From CBCPMX01 sp965120355 (lineage in GTDB: Bacteria > Bacillota > Clostridia > Oscillospirales > Oscillospiraceae), in the NCBI GenBank assembly GCA_965120355.1, contig CBCPMX010000047.1, positions 1 through 16,955 on the forward strand: a stretch of 16,955 bases of DNA, given 5' to 3'. Made by a program: the position numbers and the translations under genes. Under the pieces are notes generated by a model. That model made no database searches. It saw only the letters and a program-made list of their open reading frames with translations, and was not told the origin of the DNA. Positions 7,980-14,694 of this stretch are shown piece after piece. The first letter of the stretch is position 1. Every line of letters begins with the position of its first letter.

Positions 7980-9092
7980 TTACAGGGTAATGCACTTCTC
8001 AGTCTCAGCGTCAAACAGATGGATATTGTCTGCCTCGAACGTGACCTTCACCTTATCGCCAGCCTTGGCAGTGGAGGTGGGAGCCACACGACCGGTGAAC
8101 TGCTGGTCGCCGGTGAGCAGGAACAGATAGGTCTCGGAACCCAGCAGCTCGACAGCGTCCACCGTGGCGGTGAAGCTGTACTGCGGATACTCCTTCAGGT
8201 AAATATCCTCGTCATGGATGTGCTCCGGACGGACGCCCATGATGACCTGCTTGCCCACATAGGCCTTGACTTCGGGACGGCCGCCAATCTTCTCAGGCAG
8301 CGGAATCTTGGCATCGCCAAAGGAAGCATAGACCGTGCCGCCCTCTTCCGTCAGGGTGGTCTCCAGCTTGTTCATGGACGGAGAGCCGATGAACGTGGCA
8401 ACAAACAGGTTGACCGGATTCTGATACAGCTCCTGCGGGGTCGCAATCTGCTGAATGAAGCCATCCTTCAAAACCACGATACGGGAACCCATGGTCATAG
8501 CCTCGGTCTGGTCGTGGGTAACATAGATGAAAGTGGTGTCCAGCTTGCGGTGCAGCTTGGTCAGCTCAGTCCGCATCTGCGTACGCAGCTTGGCGTCCAG
8601 GTTGGACAGGGGCTCGTCAAGCAGGAAGACCTTGGGGTTCCGGACAATGGCGCGGCCCAGAGCCACACGCTGACGCTGACCACCGGACAGAGCAGCAGGT
8701 TTCCGGTCCAGCAGATGCTCAATTTCCAGGATACGGGCAGCTTCTTCCACGCGGCGCTTGATCTCATCTTTGGGCGTCTTGCGCAGCTTCAGGCCGAAAG
8801 ACATATTTTCATAAACCGTCATATGCGGATACAGTGCGTAGTTCTGGAACACCATGGCAATATCTCTTTCCTTGGGCGGAACGTCGTTGCAGAGCTTGCC
8901 GTCGATGTACAGTTCGCCTTCCGAGATCTCTTCCAGGCCAGCGATCATACGCAGCGTGGTGGACTTACCACAGCCGGAAGGACCGACCAGAACGATAAAT
9001 TCCTTATCCTCAATTTCCATCGTGAAGTCAGAAACGGCGGTGACGCCGCCGGCATACTTCTTATAGATGTTTTTCAGAGAAACACTAGACAT
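7980..9092 (-). CDS. CUT1 sugar-importer ATPase, UgpC/MsmK family
   Basis: Cytoplasmic ATPase that powers carbohydrate ABC importers. The 370-residue protein has Walker A GPSGCGKST (37-45), Q-loop VFQNYALYP (81-89), signature LSGGQRQRV (135-143) and Walker B VFLLDEP (155-161). A C-terminal TOBE/MalK-like regulatory region follows (about 235-370) with the family motif GVRPEHIHDED. No binding protein or permease gene adjoins it, and it has its own promoter and terminator. It therefore probably acts as a shared ATPase for several importers, as known for MsmK and MsmX in other Firmicutes. The ribosome-binding site is weak (GGGGG seven bases before ATG). The name ugpC or msmK cannot be fixed from sequence alone. 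Confidence 0.93.
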   Translation of the reverse strand: MSSVSLKNIYKKYAGGVTAVSDFTMEIEDKEFIVLVGPSGCGKSTTLRMIAGLEEISEGELYIDGKLCNDVPPKERDIAMVFQNYALYPHMTVYENMSFGLKLRKTPKDEIKRRVEEAARILEIEHLLDRKPAALSGGQRQRVALGRAIVRNPKVFLLDEPLSNLDAKLRTQMRTELTKLHRKLDTTFIYVTHDQTEAMTMGSRIVVLKDGFIQQIATPQELYQNPVNLFVATFIGSPSMNKLETTLTEEGGTVYASFGDAKIPLPEKIGGRPEVKAYVGKQVIMGVRPEHIHDEDIYLKEYPQYSFTATVDAVELLGSETYLFLLTGDQQFTGRVAPTSTAKAGDKVKVTFEADNIHLFDAETEKCITL

Positions 9093-9130
9093 TGTAATAC
9101 CCCCAAATTTTTTTGCTAGTTGATGTATAA

Positions 9131-9185
9131 ACTATAACACACTCGTCCCGTTGTGTATATTCTCGATATTCACAAAACGTGTCAA
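9131..9185 (-). promoter_or_regulatory. Promoter region of the UgpC/MsmK-like gene
   Basis: Two candidate promoters lie on the minus strand. A perfect -35 TTGACA (9180-9185) overlaps the stop codon of the pseudouridine synthase gene but has only a weak -10 at 17 bases (GAATAT, 9157-9162). Alternatively TATACA (9154-9159) and TATAGT (9131-9136) are 17 bases apart. An imperfect palindrome, GTGTATAT (9153-9160) and ATATTCAC (9166-9173) with a 5-bp centre, overlaps both and could be an operator. Confidence 0.45.
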
Positions 9186-9916
9186 ATTTGTTTGGGCAAA
9201 CTGCCTATTGTCCCTGATCCCTCCGCCCCAAGATATTGTGCCTGCTCGGCGCTCAGTACGCGATATTCCCCCACCGGGACGCCCTCCAATGACAGCCCGG
9301 CTTCCATTTCCCGCCGGAGATAGCGCACATGCAGGCCCCGGGCGGCCATCATCCGCCGGACCTGGTGGTACATGCCTTCACAGAGTGTAATCCGGCTTCT
9401 GCCAGCGCCAAGGGGTTCGAGCTCCGCCGGCCGGCAGCGCGTTCCATCCCGCAGAACCAGCCCGGCGCGGAACGCCTCCACATCCTCCGGCTCCGCCTGG
9501 CCGTCGTGCTCCGCATAATAGACCTTCTCCACCTGATGCTTCGGCGACAAAATGCGGTGTGCCGCCGGGCCATCGTTGGTAAACAAAAGCAGCCCCTCTG
9601 TCTCCTTGTCCAGCCGCCCCACAGGGAACACGCCGCGTCTCCGATACTCCTCCGGGATCAGTTCCATGACCGTCGGATCCCGGGGATCTTCTGTGCTGGT
9701 CACATAACCCGCCGGCTTATGCAGCAGCAGCCACACCGGCCCCACTGGCTCCAAAGGTATGCCGTCCACACAAATCTGCGCCGCCGGATCGACTTTCGCC
9801 TCTGGCGCACGGAGGACCGCCCCATCGACCGTCACACGGCCGGCTTTAATTATGGATTTCAGCTCCCGGCGGGAGGCCACGCCGGCATCCGAAAGAATTT
9901 TGTCGAGTCTTTGCAT
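9182..9916 (-). CDS. RsuA/RluB-family pseudouridine synthase
   Basis: Converts a specific uridine in ribosomal RNA to pseudouridine. From the ATG at 9916 it is 244 residues: an N-terminal S4 RNA-binding domain (about 1-48, LDKILSDAGVASRRELK) and the RsuA-type catalytic domain. The catalytic aspartate is Asp103 in GRLDKETEGLLL (100-111), and YHQVRRMMAARG in the C-terminal part is a further family motif. Three in-frame ATGs are close together. The one at 9916 has GGAGGAG at 9 bases, whereas the upstream two overlap or crowd that site. Whether the target is 16S (RsuA-like) or 23S (RluB-like) rRNA cannot be told. The gene is divergent from the DUF4830-like gene, with 81 bp between starts. Confidence 0.93.
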   Translation of the reverse strand: MQRLDKILSDAGVASRRELKSIIKAGRVTVDGAVLRAPEAKVDPAAQICVDGIPLEPVGPVWLLLHKPAGYVTSTEDPRDPTVMELIPEEYRRRGVFPVGRLDKETEGLLLFTNDGPAAHRILSPKHQVEKVYYAEHDGQAEPEDVEAFRAGLVLRDGTRCRPAELEPLGAGRSRITLCEGMYHQVRRMMAARGLHVRYLRREMEAGLSLEGVPVGEYRVLSAEQAQYLGAEGSGTIGSLPKQI

Positions 9917-9997
9917 ATCCATACGCTCCTCCATGGCTTGTCATATTTGTCCCGGCTCCCTCATACGCTGTATCGACTTTATAAAGGAGGGAACCGT

Positions 9998-10528
9998 ATG
10001 GTTGTTTTCACCACCAAGGTCTCCAAAAGCAAGCTGGCCGTCGTGCTGCTCATTGCGGCAGTCCTGCTGGCGCTGCTCATATTTCTGTCCGTTCGCTCCA
10101 CCGGCGCCCAGGAAACCACCGACGGAGGCATCTCCACCAAAGGCACCACCAATGAGGATCGGGTCGCCTGTCTGGAGGCGCTGGGTTGGGAAGTTTCCCA
10201 GGAAGCTCTGACTTCTCAGGAAGTCCGCATTCCCACAGAATGGACGGAGGTCTATGAGCGCTACAACGCCCTGCAACTCAGCCAGGGCTTTGACCTGAGC
10301 AAGTACGCCGGCAAAACTGTCAAACGGTACGTCTACGCCATCAACAATCATCCCAATACGGATGCCCAGGTGGTTGCCACACTGCTGGTCTACAAGGACC
10401 AGATCATCGGCGGCGACATCATGAGCACCGAGGCCAACGGCTTTATGCATGGCCTGGCCATGCCGGAATCGACATCCGTAGAGCCGGAAGCCGACAGTTC
10501 CATCACACCCACACAGGAAGAATCCTGA
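9998..10528 (+). CDS. Membrane-anchored DUF4830-like protein
   Basis: Function unknown. The 176-residue protein has a short basic N-terminus, one transmembrane helix (about 12-31) and an external part. Residues about 54-145 (LEALGWEVSQEALTSQEVRI through YVYAINNH to LLVYKDQIIGGDI) resemble the DUF4830 domain found in Clostridia, recognised by eye only. The C-terminal tail is rich in Ser, Thr, Pro and Glu and looks disordered. The ATG follows AGGAGG at 8 bases, which makes the start secure. Its 3' end overlaps the convergent SLOG gene by 26 bp. There is no terminator in the overlap and no clear promoter box in the 81-bp divergent spacer. Confidence 0.85.
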   Translation: MVVFTTKVSKSKLAVVLLIAAVLLALLIFLSVRSTGAQETTDGGISTKGTTNEDRVACLEALGWEVSQEALTSQEVRIPTEWTEVYERYNALQLSQGFDLSKYAGKTVKRYVYAINNHPNTDAQVVATLLVYKDQIIGGDIMSTEANGFMHGLAMPESTSVEPEADSSITPTQEES

Positions 10529-11000
10529 CCCCCTGCGCCCGGGCATAGGCCACCGCTGCGCCCGTTCCGCTGCCCGCTCCGCCGTCATATACTGTAATGA
10601 GACAGTCCGTCCGATCGATCATCCATCGGTTCCGGCGAAGCATACAGCCATCGGAATAGCGCGATTCCAGCACGGTTCTCCGGTCGCAGGCCGCCAGCAG
10701 CGTATAATACCGGGTCCTGCACGCCTCCGGCCAGCCGTCCGGCTGGCTGGGGCACGGGATTACCGCCTCCAGCGTCACATCGCCGCAGGCCGCCCGCAGC
10801 GCCAGCACCGCTTCACAAAAATAAAAATCGCTTCCCAGGGCCATCCCGCACAGAAACCGCCTGCAGCCCAACGCATACGCCTGTCGAACCCGCCGCGCCA
10901 GCTTCAGCTTCAAAGCAGCACATGCGGCAGTGGATTCGTCGGTTCCCCAGGGCAGCCTCTGAGGCCGGTGTCCGGCAAATGCGCAGACCACATATTTCAC
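10503..11000 (-). CDS. DUF1273/YpsA-type SLOG-family protein
   Basis: Member of the SLOG (Rossmann-like nucleotide-binding) superfamily; molecular function uncertain. From the GTG at 11000 it is 165 residues. Motifs in order fit the DUF1273 family: AFAGHRPQRLPWGTDE near the N-terminus, GMALGSDFYFCEAVLALR, IPCPSQPDGWPEACRTRYY, CMLRRNRWMIDRTDCLITVY and GSGTGAAVAYARAQG. An upstream in-frame GTG at 11012 is possible, but it lies only a few bases after the predicted transcription start and inside the GGGAAGG site. The chosen start has that site only 3 bases away, so it is not certain. Relatives are proposed to bind nucleotides or nucleotide-derived ligands; Bacillus YpsA is linked to division and antibiotic phenotypes. 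Confidence 0.85.
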   Translation of the reverse strand: MKYVVCAFAGHRPQRLPWGTDESTAACAALKLKLARRVRQAYALGCRRFLCGMALGSDFYFCEAVLALRAACGDVTLEAVIPCPSQPDGWPEACRTRYYTLLAACDRRTVLESRYSDGCMLRRNRWMIDRTDCLITVYDGGAGSGTGAAVAYARAQGVRILPVWV

Positions 11001-11014
11001 CGTCCTTCCCACAG

Positions 11015-11041
11015 ATTTGTTTCATTATACCAGAAACAAAT
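11015..11041 (-). promoter_or_regulatory. Extended -10 promoter of the SLOG gene inside a perfect palindrome
   Basis: On the minus strand TGG precedes TATAAT (-10 at 11024-11029), an extended -10 that compensates for a poor -35. A perfect 9-bp inverted repeat, ATTTGTTTC (11015-11023) and GAAACAAAT (11033-11041), flanks the -10 box with a 9-bp centre. The symmetry and position are those of a repressor operator. The regulator is not identifiable. Confidence 0.6.
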
Positions 11042-11055
11042 TCTGAAAAAAAGGG

Positions 11056-11083
11056 TTGCTTTTTTCTGATGACCTGCTATAAT
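11056..11083 (+). promoter_or_regulatory. Promoter of the FMN riboswitch-ribU unit
   Basis: TTGCTT (11056-11061) and a perfect TATAAT (11078-11083) are separated by 16 bases on the plus strand. Transcription should start near 11090, about 20 bases before the riboswitch aptamer. Confidence 0.75.
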
Positions 11084-11107
11084 AATTACGCAAACAGTTG
11101 AATCGTG

Positions 11108-11236
11108 ATGTCTTCAGGGCAGGGTGAAATTCCCGACCGGCGGTATAGTCCGCGAGCCTCAGGGTTGAACCGGTGTGATTCCGGTACCGACAGTAATCGA
11201 TAGTTTATGTATCGTGAGTCTGGATGGAAGAAGATG
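11108..11236 (+). ncRNA. FMN riboswitch (RFN element)
   Basis: The conserved RFN core is present in order: CAGGGCAGGGTGAAATTCCC, ACCGGCGGTATAG, AGCCTC, GGTTGAACCGGTGTGATTCC, ACCGACAGTAATC and GTCTGGATGGAAGAAG. The outer P1 helix joins TCTTC near 11111 to GAAGA near 11228. FMN binding normally switches off the downstream gene. Here it is followed by a strong hairpin (11259-11287) and ribU, so control of riboflavin uptake by transcription attenuation is expected. Confidence 0.97.
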
Positions 11237-11258
11237 TGTAGCTCCCATGATGAACGTT

Positions 11259-11287
11259 ACACCTGAAAGACATTGTCTTTCAGGTGT
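11259..11287 (+). terminator. Leader terminator of the FMN riboswitch
   Basis: A perfect 13-bp stem (11259-11271 with 11275-11287) closes a three-base loop. The following sequence is TTAGTATTTT, a moderate U-rich tract. It lies between the aptamer and ribU and is the likely off state of the riboswitch. Confidence 0.8.
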
Positions 11288-11346
11288 TTAGTATTTTATC
11301 GGAAACGCTGATTGTTGCCGCGTTTCCCTTGTGAGGAGTTTTTTCT

Positions 11347-12009
11347 ATGTCCGCAACAAAAGTCAATGTCAAGCAGATTACCATCACTGCCATGCTCTGT
11401 GCCATTGCCTATGTGGCCGTGCTTTTGAGCCGCTTTATTCCCAATGTGGCCGGTTTCCTCAGCTATGAGCCAAAAGACACAATTATTGCCATCGGCGGCT
11501 TTGTCTTTGGGCCGCTGACCTCGTTGATCATCTCCGTCATCGTCTCCTTTGTGGAAATGATCACCATTAGCAGCACCGGCCCCTACGGCTTCATTATGAA
11601 CGTCATTTCCACCTGCGCCTTCACCATCCCCGCCGCACTGATCTACAAGCACCGCAAAACCTTGGGCGGAGCGGTTTTGGGGCTGGCCGCCGGTCTGGTT
11701 GCCATGACCATTGCCATGCTGCTGTGGAACTACATCATTACCCCCAACTACATGCATGTGGACCGTTCTGTTGTCGCCGCCATGCTGCCCACGGTGTTTC
11801 TCCCCTTCAATCTCATCAAGGGCGGCATTAATGCAGCCCTGACCCTGGTGCTCTACAAGCCTATTGTCGGCGCCCTGCGCCGCAGTCACCTGCTTCCGGA
11901 GTCCACCAGCACCTCCAAAGCCAGTTTTCATCTGGGCTTCACGATTTTTTCCGTGGCGCTGCTGATCACCTTTGTGCTGCTCTTCCTGGCGTTCCTCGGC
12001 GTACTGTAA
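11347..12009 (+). CDS. ribU: Riboflavin ECF transporter S component RibU
   Basis: Substrate-binding membrane subunit of an energy-coupling-factor importer for riboflavin. It works with the shared EcfA/EcfA'/EcfT module, which is not in this window. The 220-residue protein is highly hydrophobic with about six membrane helices. The central stretch GFVFGPLTSLIISVIVSFVE followed by STGPYGFIMNVIS matches RibU proteins. The N-terminal helix TAMLCAIAYVA resembles the motif with which S components contact EcfT. GAGGAG lies 8 bases before the ATG. The FMN riboswitch upstream independently supports the riboflavin assignment. A terminator follows. Confidence 0.95.
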   Translation: MSATKVNVKQITITAMLCAIAYVAVLLSRFIPNVAGFLSYEPKDTIIAIGGFVFGPLTSLIISVIVSFVEMITISSTGPYGFIMNVISTCAFTIPAALIYKHRKTLGGAVLGLAAGLVAMTIAMLLWNYIITPNYMHVDRSVVAAMLPTVFLPFNLIKGGINAALTLVLYKPIVGALRRSHLLPESTSTSKASFHLGFTIFSVALLITFVLLFLAFLGVL

Positions 12010-12035
12010 GGGCGATATCCTCTCAAAACAACAGC

Positions 12036-12076
12036 AACCCCTGCCGTGCATTCCATTGCGCACGGCGGGGGTTTTT
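12036..12076 (+). terminator. Intrinsic terminator of ribU
   Basis: A 13-bp GC-rich stem (12037-12049 with 12060-12072, one U-G pair) closes a ten-base loop and is followed by TTTTT. It lies 27 bp after the ribU stop codon. Confidence 0.92.
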
Positions 12077-12294
12077 CAGCTCCAATAAGAGAAAATCTAT
12101 TTCTATTGCCAGTAACTTTTAAATGGTTTTCGGGCAAATCGTCTTCAGACTGCGGGCGCGTCTCCCATCCGCAGATCTCGTCAATGGATGCAGAACCGCT
12201 TTTCATACTCCGCGAAAAGTTTCGCCGGCACTCCCCCACGCAACGTCAGGCAGAACCATACTGTGCGGCAGCCAAAAAATGTCCCGCGCTGTAA
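12077..12294 (+). other. Non-coding stretch of unknown nature between ribU and the HD gene
   Basis: About 218 bp separate the ribU terminator from the convergent HD gene. I see no gene, promoter or clear terminator. CTTTTC and GAAAAG form an inverted repeat near 12199-12219. GCAGAACC occurs twice (about 12190 and 12250). On the minus strand a 30-codon open stretch without a start or ribosome-binding site reads like a decayed coding fragment. It may be a dispersed intergenic repeat or a remnant; neither can be shown here. Confidence 0.3.
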
Positions 12295-12951
12295 TCACAG
12301 CATCCGCTGCCCGTTGATTTCCAAAGTGAAGCGCTGTCCCAACGTCTCAGCCGCTCTCCGGCACAGGCGCATGCGTTCCAGAAAAATCTCAAAGTAATCC
12401 ATCACAGCGCAAATACTCGTATCAATCTCCAGATGCAGCGCAATCTGCCCATCGCCCATGGTCACGGTGGAAGACCGGACAGAGAAATTGACCCGGTCGT
12501 GAATGTCAAACGTGGACGGATCCTTGCTGCGGACACGATTGGCGCGCACATCCGTCTTGTCTGCCAGGATCAGCGCCGCCGCCACAGCGTTGACTGGGAA
12601 CGCAGTGCTCTCGTCGTGGTTGCCGATGGCCGTAATAATGGTGGCCGTCTCTTCCGGTGCAAAGCCCATTTTGTCCAGAATGCGAAACGCCATCACCGCG
12701 CCGGTCAAAGCGTGGTTGCTGCGGTTGATGACATTCCCAATGTCATGGAGCCAGCCGGCAATGGCCGCCAATTCAGCAGTACGGGCATCATAGCCCAAAT
12801 TGGTCAGAATCTCGCTGGCCAGGGAGGATACACGCCCCACATGAGCAAAGCTGTGTTCCGTAAAGCCGCGGGCCAGCAGGGACTCATCGGCCTTTTGAAT
12901 ATAGCTGCGGATTTCCGCGTTGTTTTTAATTTGTTCCAGAGTAGGTTGCAT
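12295..12951 (-). CDS. HD-domain phosphohydrolase
   Basis: Predicted metal-dependent phosphohydrolase of 218 residues; substrate unknown. The HD domain covers about 30-140. Likely metal ligands are H37 (SFAHVGRV), H69-D70 (AGWLHDIGN) and D131 (ILADKTD), and H112-D113 (IGNHDE) is a further conserved pair. The C-terminal 70 residues form a small alpha/beta extension with no known family recognised. The ATG at 12951 has AGGAGA at 8 bases, while the upstream in-frame ATG at 12957 is only one or two bases from that site. It converges on ribU, and no good terminator was found after it. Confidence 0.88.
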   Translation of the reverse strand: MQPTLEQIKNNAEIRSYIQKADESLLARGFTEHSFAHVGRVSSLASEILTNLGYDARTAELAAIAGWLHDIGNVINRSNHALTGAVMAFRILDKMGFAPEETATIITAIGNHDESTAFPVNAVAAALILADKTDVRANRVRSKDPSTFDIHDRVNFSVRSSTVTMGDGQIALHLEIDTSICAVMDYFEIFLERMRLCRRAAETLGQRFTLEINGQRML

Positions 12952-13010
12952 AGACATCTCTCCTTTCGTATGCAAATTCTTTTCAGATAACGATATGGTT
13001 CTCACCGCAC

Positions 13011-13040
13011 ATCATAGAGGACATTGCAGGAGCAATACAA
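13011..13040 (-). promoter_or_regulatory. Candidate promoter of the HD gene with an internal inverted repeat
   Basis: On the minus strand TTGTAT (13035-13040) and TATGAT (13011-13016) are 18 bases apart. The spacer contains ATTGC (13023-13027) and GCAAT (13032-13036), a perfect 5-bp inverted repeat with a 4-bp centre that could be an operator. The match to sigma-A is moderate. Confidence 0.4.
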
Positions 13041-13084
13041 GCAAGTCCAGGTAAATTTTCTGTGAACTTTCCTTCAAGCGCCTG

Positions 13085-13116
13085 CGCATCTTCCGATTCA
13101 ACCGGCGGAAGCTGCG
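13085..13116. repeat. Imperfect inverted repeat between the AraC and HD genes
   Basis: CGCA-T-CTTCCG (13085-13095) and CGGAAG-C-TGCG (13106-13116) can pair over ten base pairs with one mismatch around a ten-base loop. No U run follows on either strand, so it is not an obvious terminator. It could mark the end of the AraC transcript. The region 13012-13230 otherwise shows only a 70-codon open frame without a ribosome-binding site. Confidence 0.35.
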
Positions 13117-13230
13117 GATGGGGAACTGTCGCCTGCAAAAAAGTTTAAACCGCCGGAAGTCCGGATCGCTTTCCCGGTTTTCGAGCCGCACAGCTCCTCT
13201 TTTCGAGATCTGCTCCCAGCCCATGCCGGT

Positions 13231-14478
13231 TTATTCCGTGGTTCCCCCATTTTCCGCACTTATCATCTGTTTGCGGTATGCACTCGGGCTATTTCCGACA
13301 TGCTTTTGGAAAACTCTGCTGAAATATTTGGCATCCTGGTAGCCTACGTTTCGCCCGATCTCTGCGACCATCAAATCTGAGGTTCGAAGCAGCTGCTTGG
13401 CTCTCTCTATGCGCAAAGACGCAATATAGTCCATAATGGACATACCGCATTCCCTTGCAAATACCGCGCTGATATATTGCGGATTCCTGTCCGCGCAGCG
13501 CCCCAGTTCCTCCAGCGTAATATGCTGCGTGTAATGCTCCTGAATATAGTTGATTACCAGCCAAATCGGATTGGACTTGCCGCGTTCCAAATACATTTGA
13601 TACCGGCTGCACAACGCCAGCACGCCGGCAGTGGTGTGCCGGACCAGCGCCGGCAGCGTTGCCTGATCGTCCACTTTCTGCTGATAGGCCTCTCCCAATT
13701 CATAGGTTTCCCGATCAATGGGCATCAGTTCCCGCAGTGTCTGCATACTGGCGTACAGGCACTGCAGCGCAAGCATATACGCAAATACCGGGTATTTTTC
13801 AATCTGTGCCCGTTTTCTCTCAAACAGCATCTGTATCAGCTGCCGGATCTCTTCTACCCGCAGTTTTTGCACTGCCTGTTCCAACGTCAGCTGTTCCGCA
13901 TAGGTCAGGAGCGTCAATCCGCCCTCAAAGATGGTACCAGGCACATTCCCGTCATACAGCTTTCCGCCTCCGTAGACGATGGCGTTTTTCAGTGCATGCT
14001 TTGCTGAAACCACACTGTCCTGCAGCGCGGAAAATTGGCAGACAAACTGTCCCACCCCCATCGTCCAGTTACAGGTGTACATACACTGTATTTCCTGCAC
14101 CCGCCGCAGCAGCGCAGACAGCGCCTCCGGTATCTTCGGACCAAACTCCCGCGTCACACCGCACAGGCAAAAGATCTGATTCCCCACAATTAAAGTCTCT
14201 AGGTCGCCGTCCAGCGTTCGCCCAAAGGCATGCACCTGCTGCTCCGCGGCATCCATCTGCTCCGCTGTAATTTGATCTCCCTCAATTTTAGAGGTGGCCC
14301 AAAGGTAAAATACAAAGCAGATCCCCTCCGGGAAGGAAAATTGGTATATGGAATTGACCTGTTCCCGCTCGGTATACATCGGATCCACGGACTGATACAG
14401 GCAATATAAATAGTCTTTTCGAAGCTGCCTGGAGACCTTTTGCAGCATGGGCAGCATCGCTTCCAACCGGTCTTGCAT
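13231..14478 (-). CDS. AraC-family transcriptional regulator
   Basis: Predicted DNA-binding regulator of 415 residues. The C-terminal AraC domain (about 303-402) has two helix-turn-helix units: ITLEELGRCADRNPQYISAV and VAEIGRNVGYQDAKYFSRVF, ending in the usual NSPSAYRK. The N-terminal 300 residues carry no response-regulator receiver or cupin domain. Part of it (around GVGQFVCQFSALQDSVVSAK) resembles the degenerate GGDEF-like region common in CdaR/PucR proteins and in some AraC regulators of sugar-uptake loci. The ATG at 14478 has GGGAGAG at five bases, while the in-frame GTG at 14496 lacks a site. It is divergent from the dehydratase-lipoprotein operon, so it most likely regulates that operon. 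Ligand unknown. Confidence 0.9.
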   Translation of the reverse strand: MQDRLEAMLPMLQKVSRQLRKDYLYCLYQSVDPMYTEREQVNSIYQFSFPEGICFVFYLWATSKIEGDQITAEQMDAAEQQVHAFGRTLDGDLETLIVGNQIFCLCGVTREFGPKIPEALSALLRRVQEIQCMYTCNWTMGVGQFVCQFSALQDSVVSAKHALKNAIVYGGGKLYDGNVPGTIFEGGLTLLTYAEQLTLEQAVQKLRVEEIRQLIQMLFERKRAQIEKYPVFAYMLALQCLYASMQTLRELMPIDRETYELGEAYQQKVDDQATLPALVRHTTAGVLALCSRYQMYLERGKSNPIWLVINYIQEHYTQHITLEELGRCADRNPQYISAVFARECGMSIMDYIASLRIERAKQLLRTSDLMVAEIGRNVGYQDAKYFSRVFQKHVGNSPSAYRKQMISAENGGTTE

Positions 14479-14558
14479 AAATTCTCTCCCTGTCACAGAG
14501 TTCCCAATCTGGCTGTCTGTCGGATTTCACAAACAGAAAATTGATTTTATCCACCTTG

Positions 14559-14586
14559 ATTATAGCATGATTTCGATTTATTGCAA
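14559..14586 (-). promoter_or_regulatory. Promoter of the AraC-family gene
   Basis: On the minus strand TTGCAA (14581-14586) and a perfect TATAAT (14559-14564) are 16 bases apart, with TGC before the -10 giving an extended -10. Transcription would begin near 14552, leaving a leader of about 74 bases. Near-symmetric arms GATTTATTG (14575-14583) and CAATAATC (14596-14603) surround the -35 box. Confidence 0.7.
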
Positions 14587-14694
14587 CAAATAGTTCAATA
14601 ATCAAATAATTCTCCACCTTTTATGTGGATTCCTGTGTTGTGTATTTTTTCGTTTTGTGTAAACTGAATATACCGAACAAAAAGGAGGCACCGC

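Noticed and set aside
8019..9119. A 366-codon open frame antisense to the UgpC/MsmK-like ATPase gene
   Set aside because: The minus-strand product has all ABC ATPase motifs. The antisense frame is long only because of high GC and codon bias.
13012..13224. A 70-codon open frame on the minus strand six bases after the AraC stop
   Set aside because: It has no ribosome-binding site near its ATG, an arginine-heavy composition of no recognised family, and it runs into the candidate HD promoter. It is more likely a chance frame.
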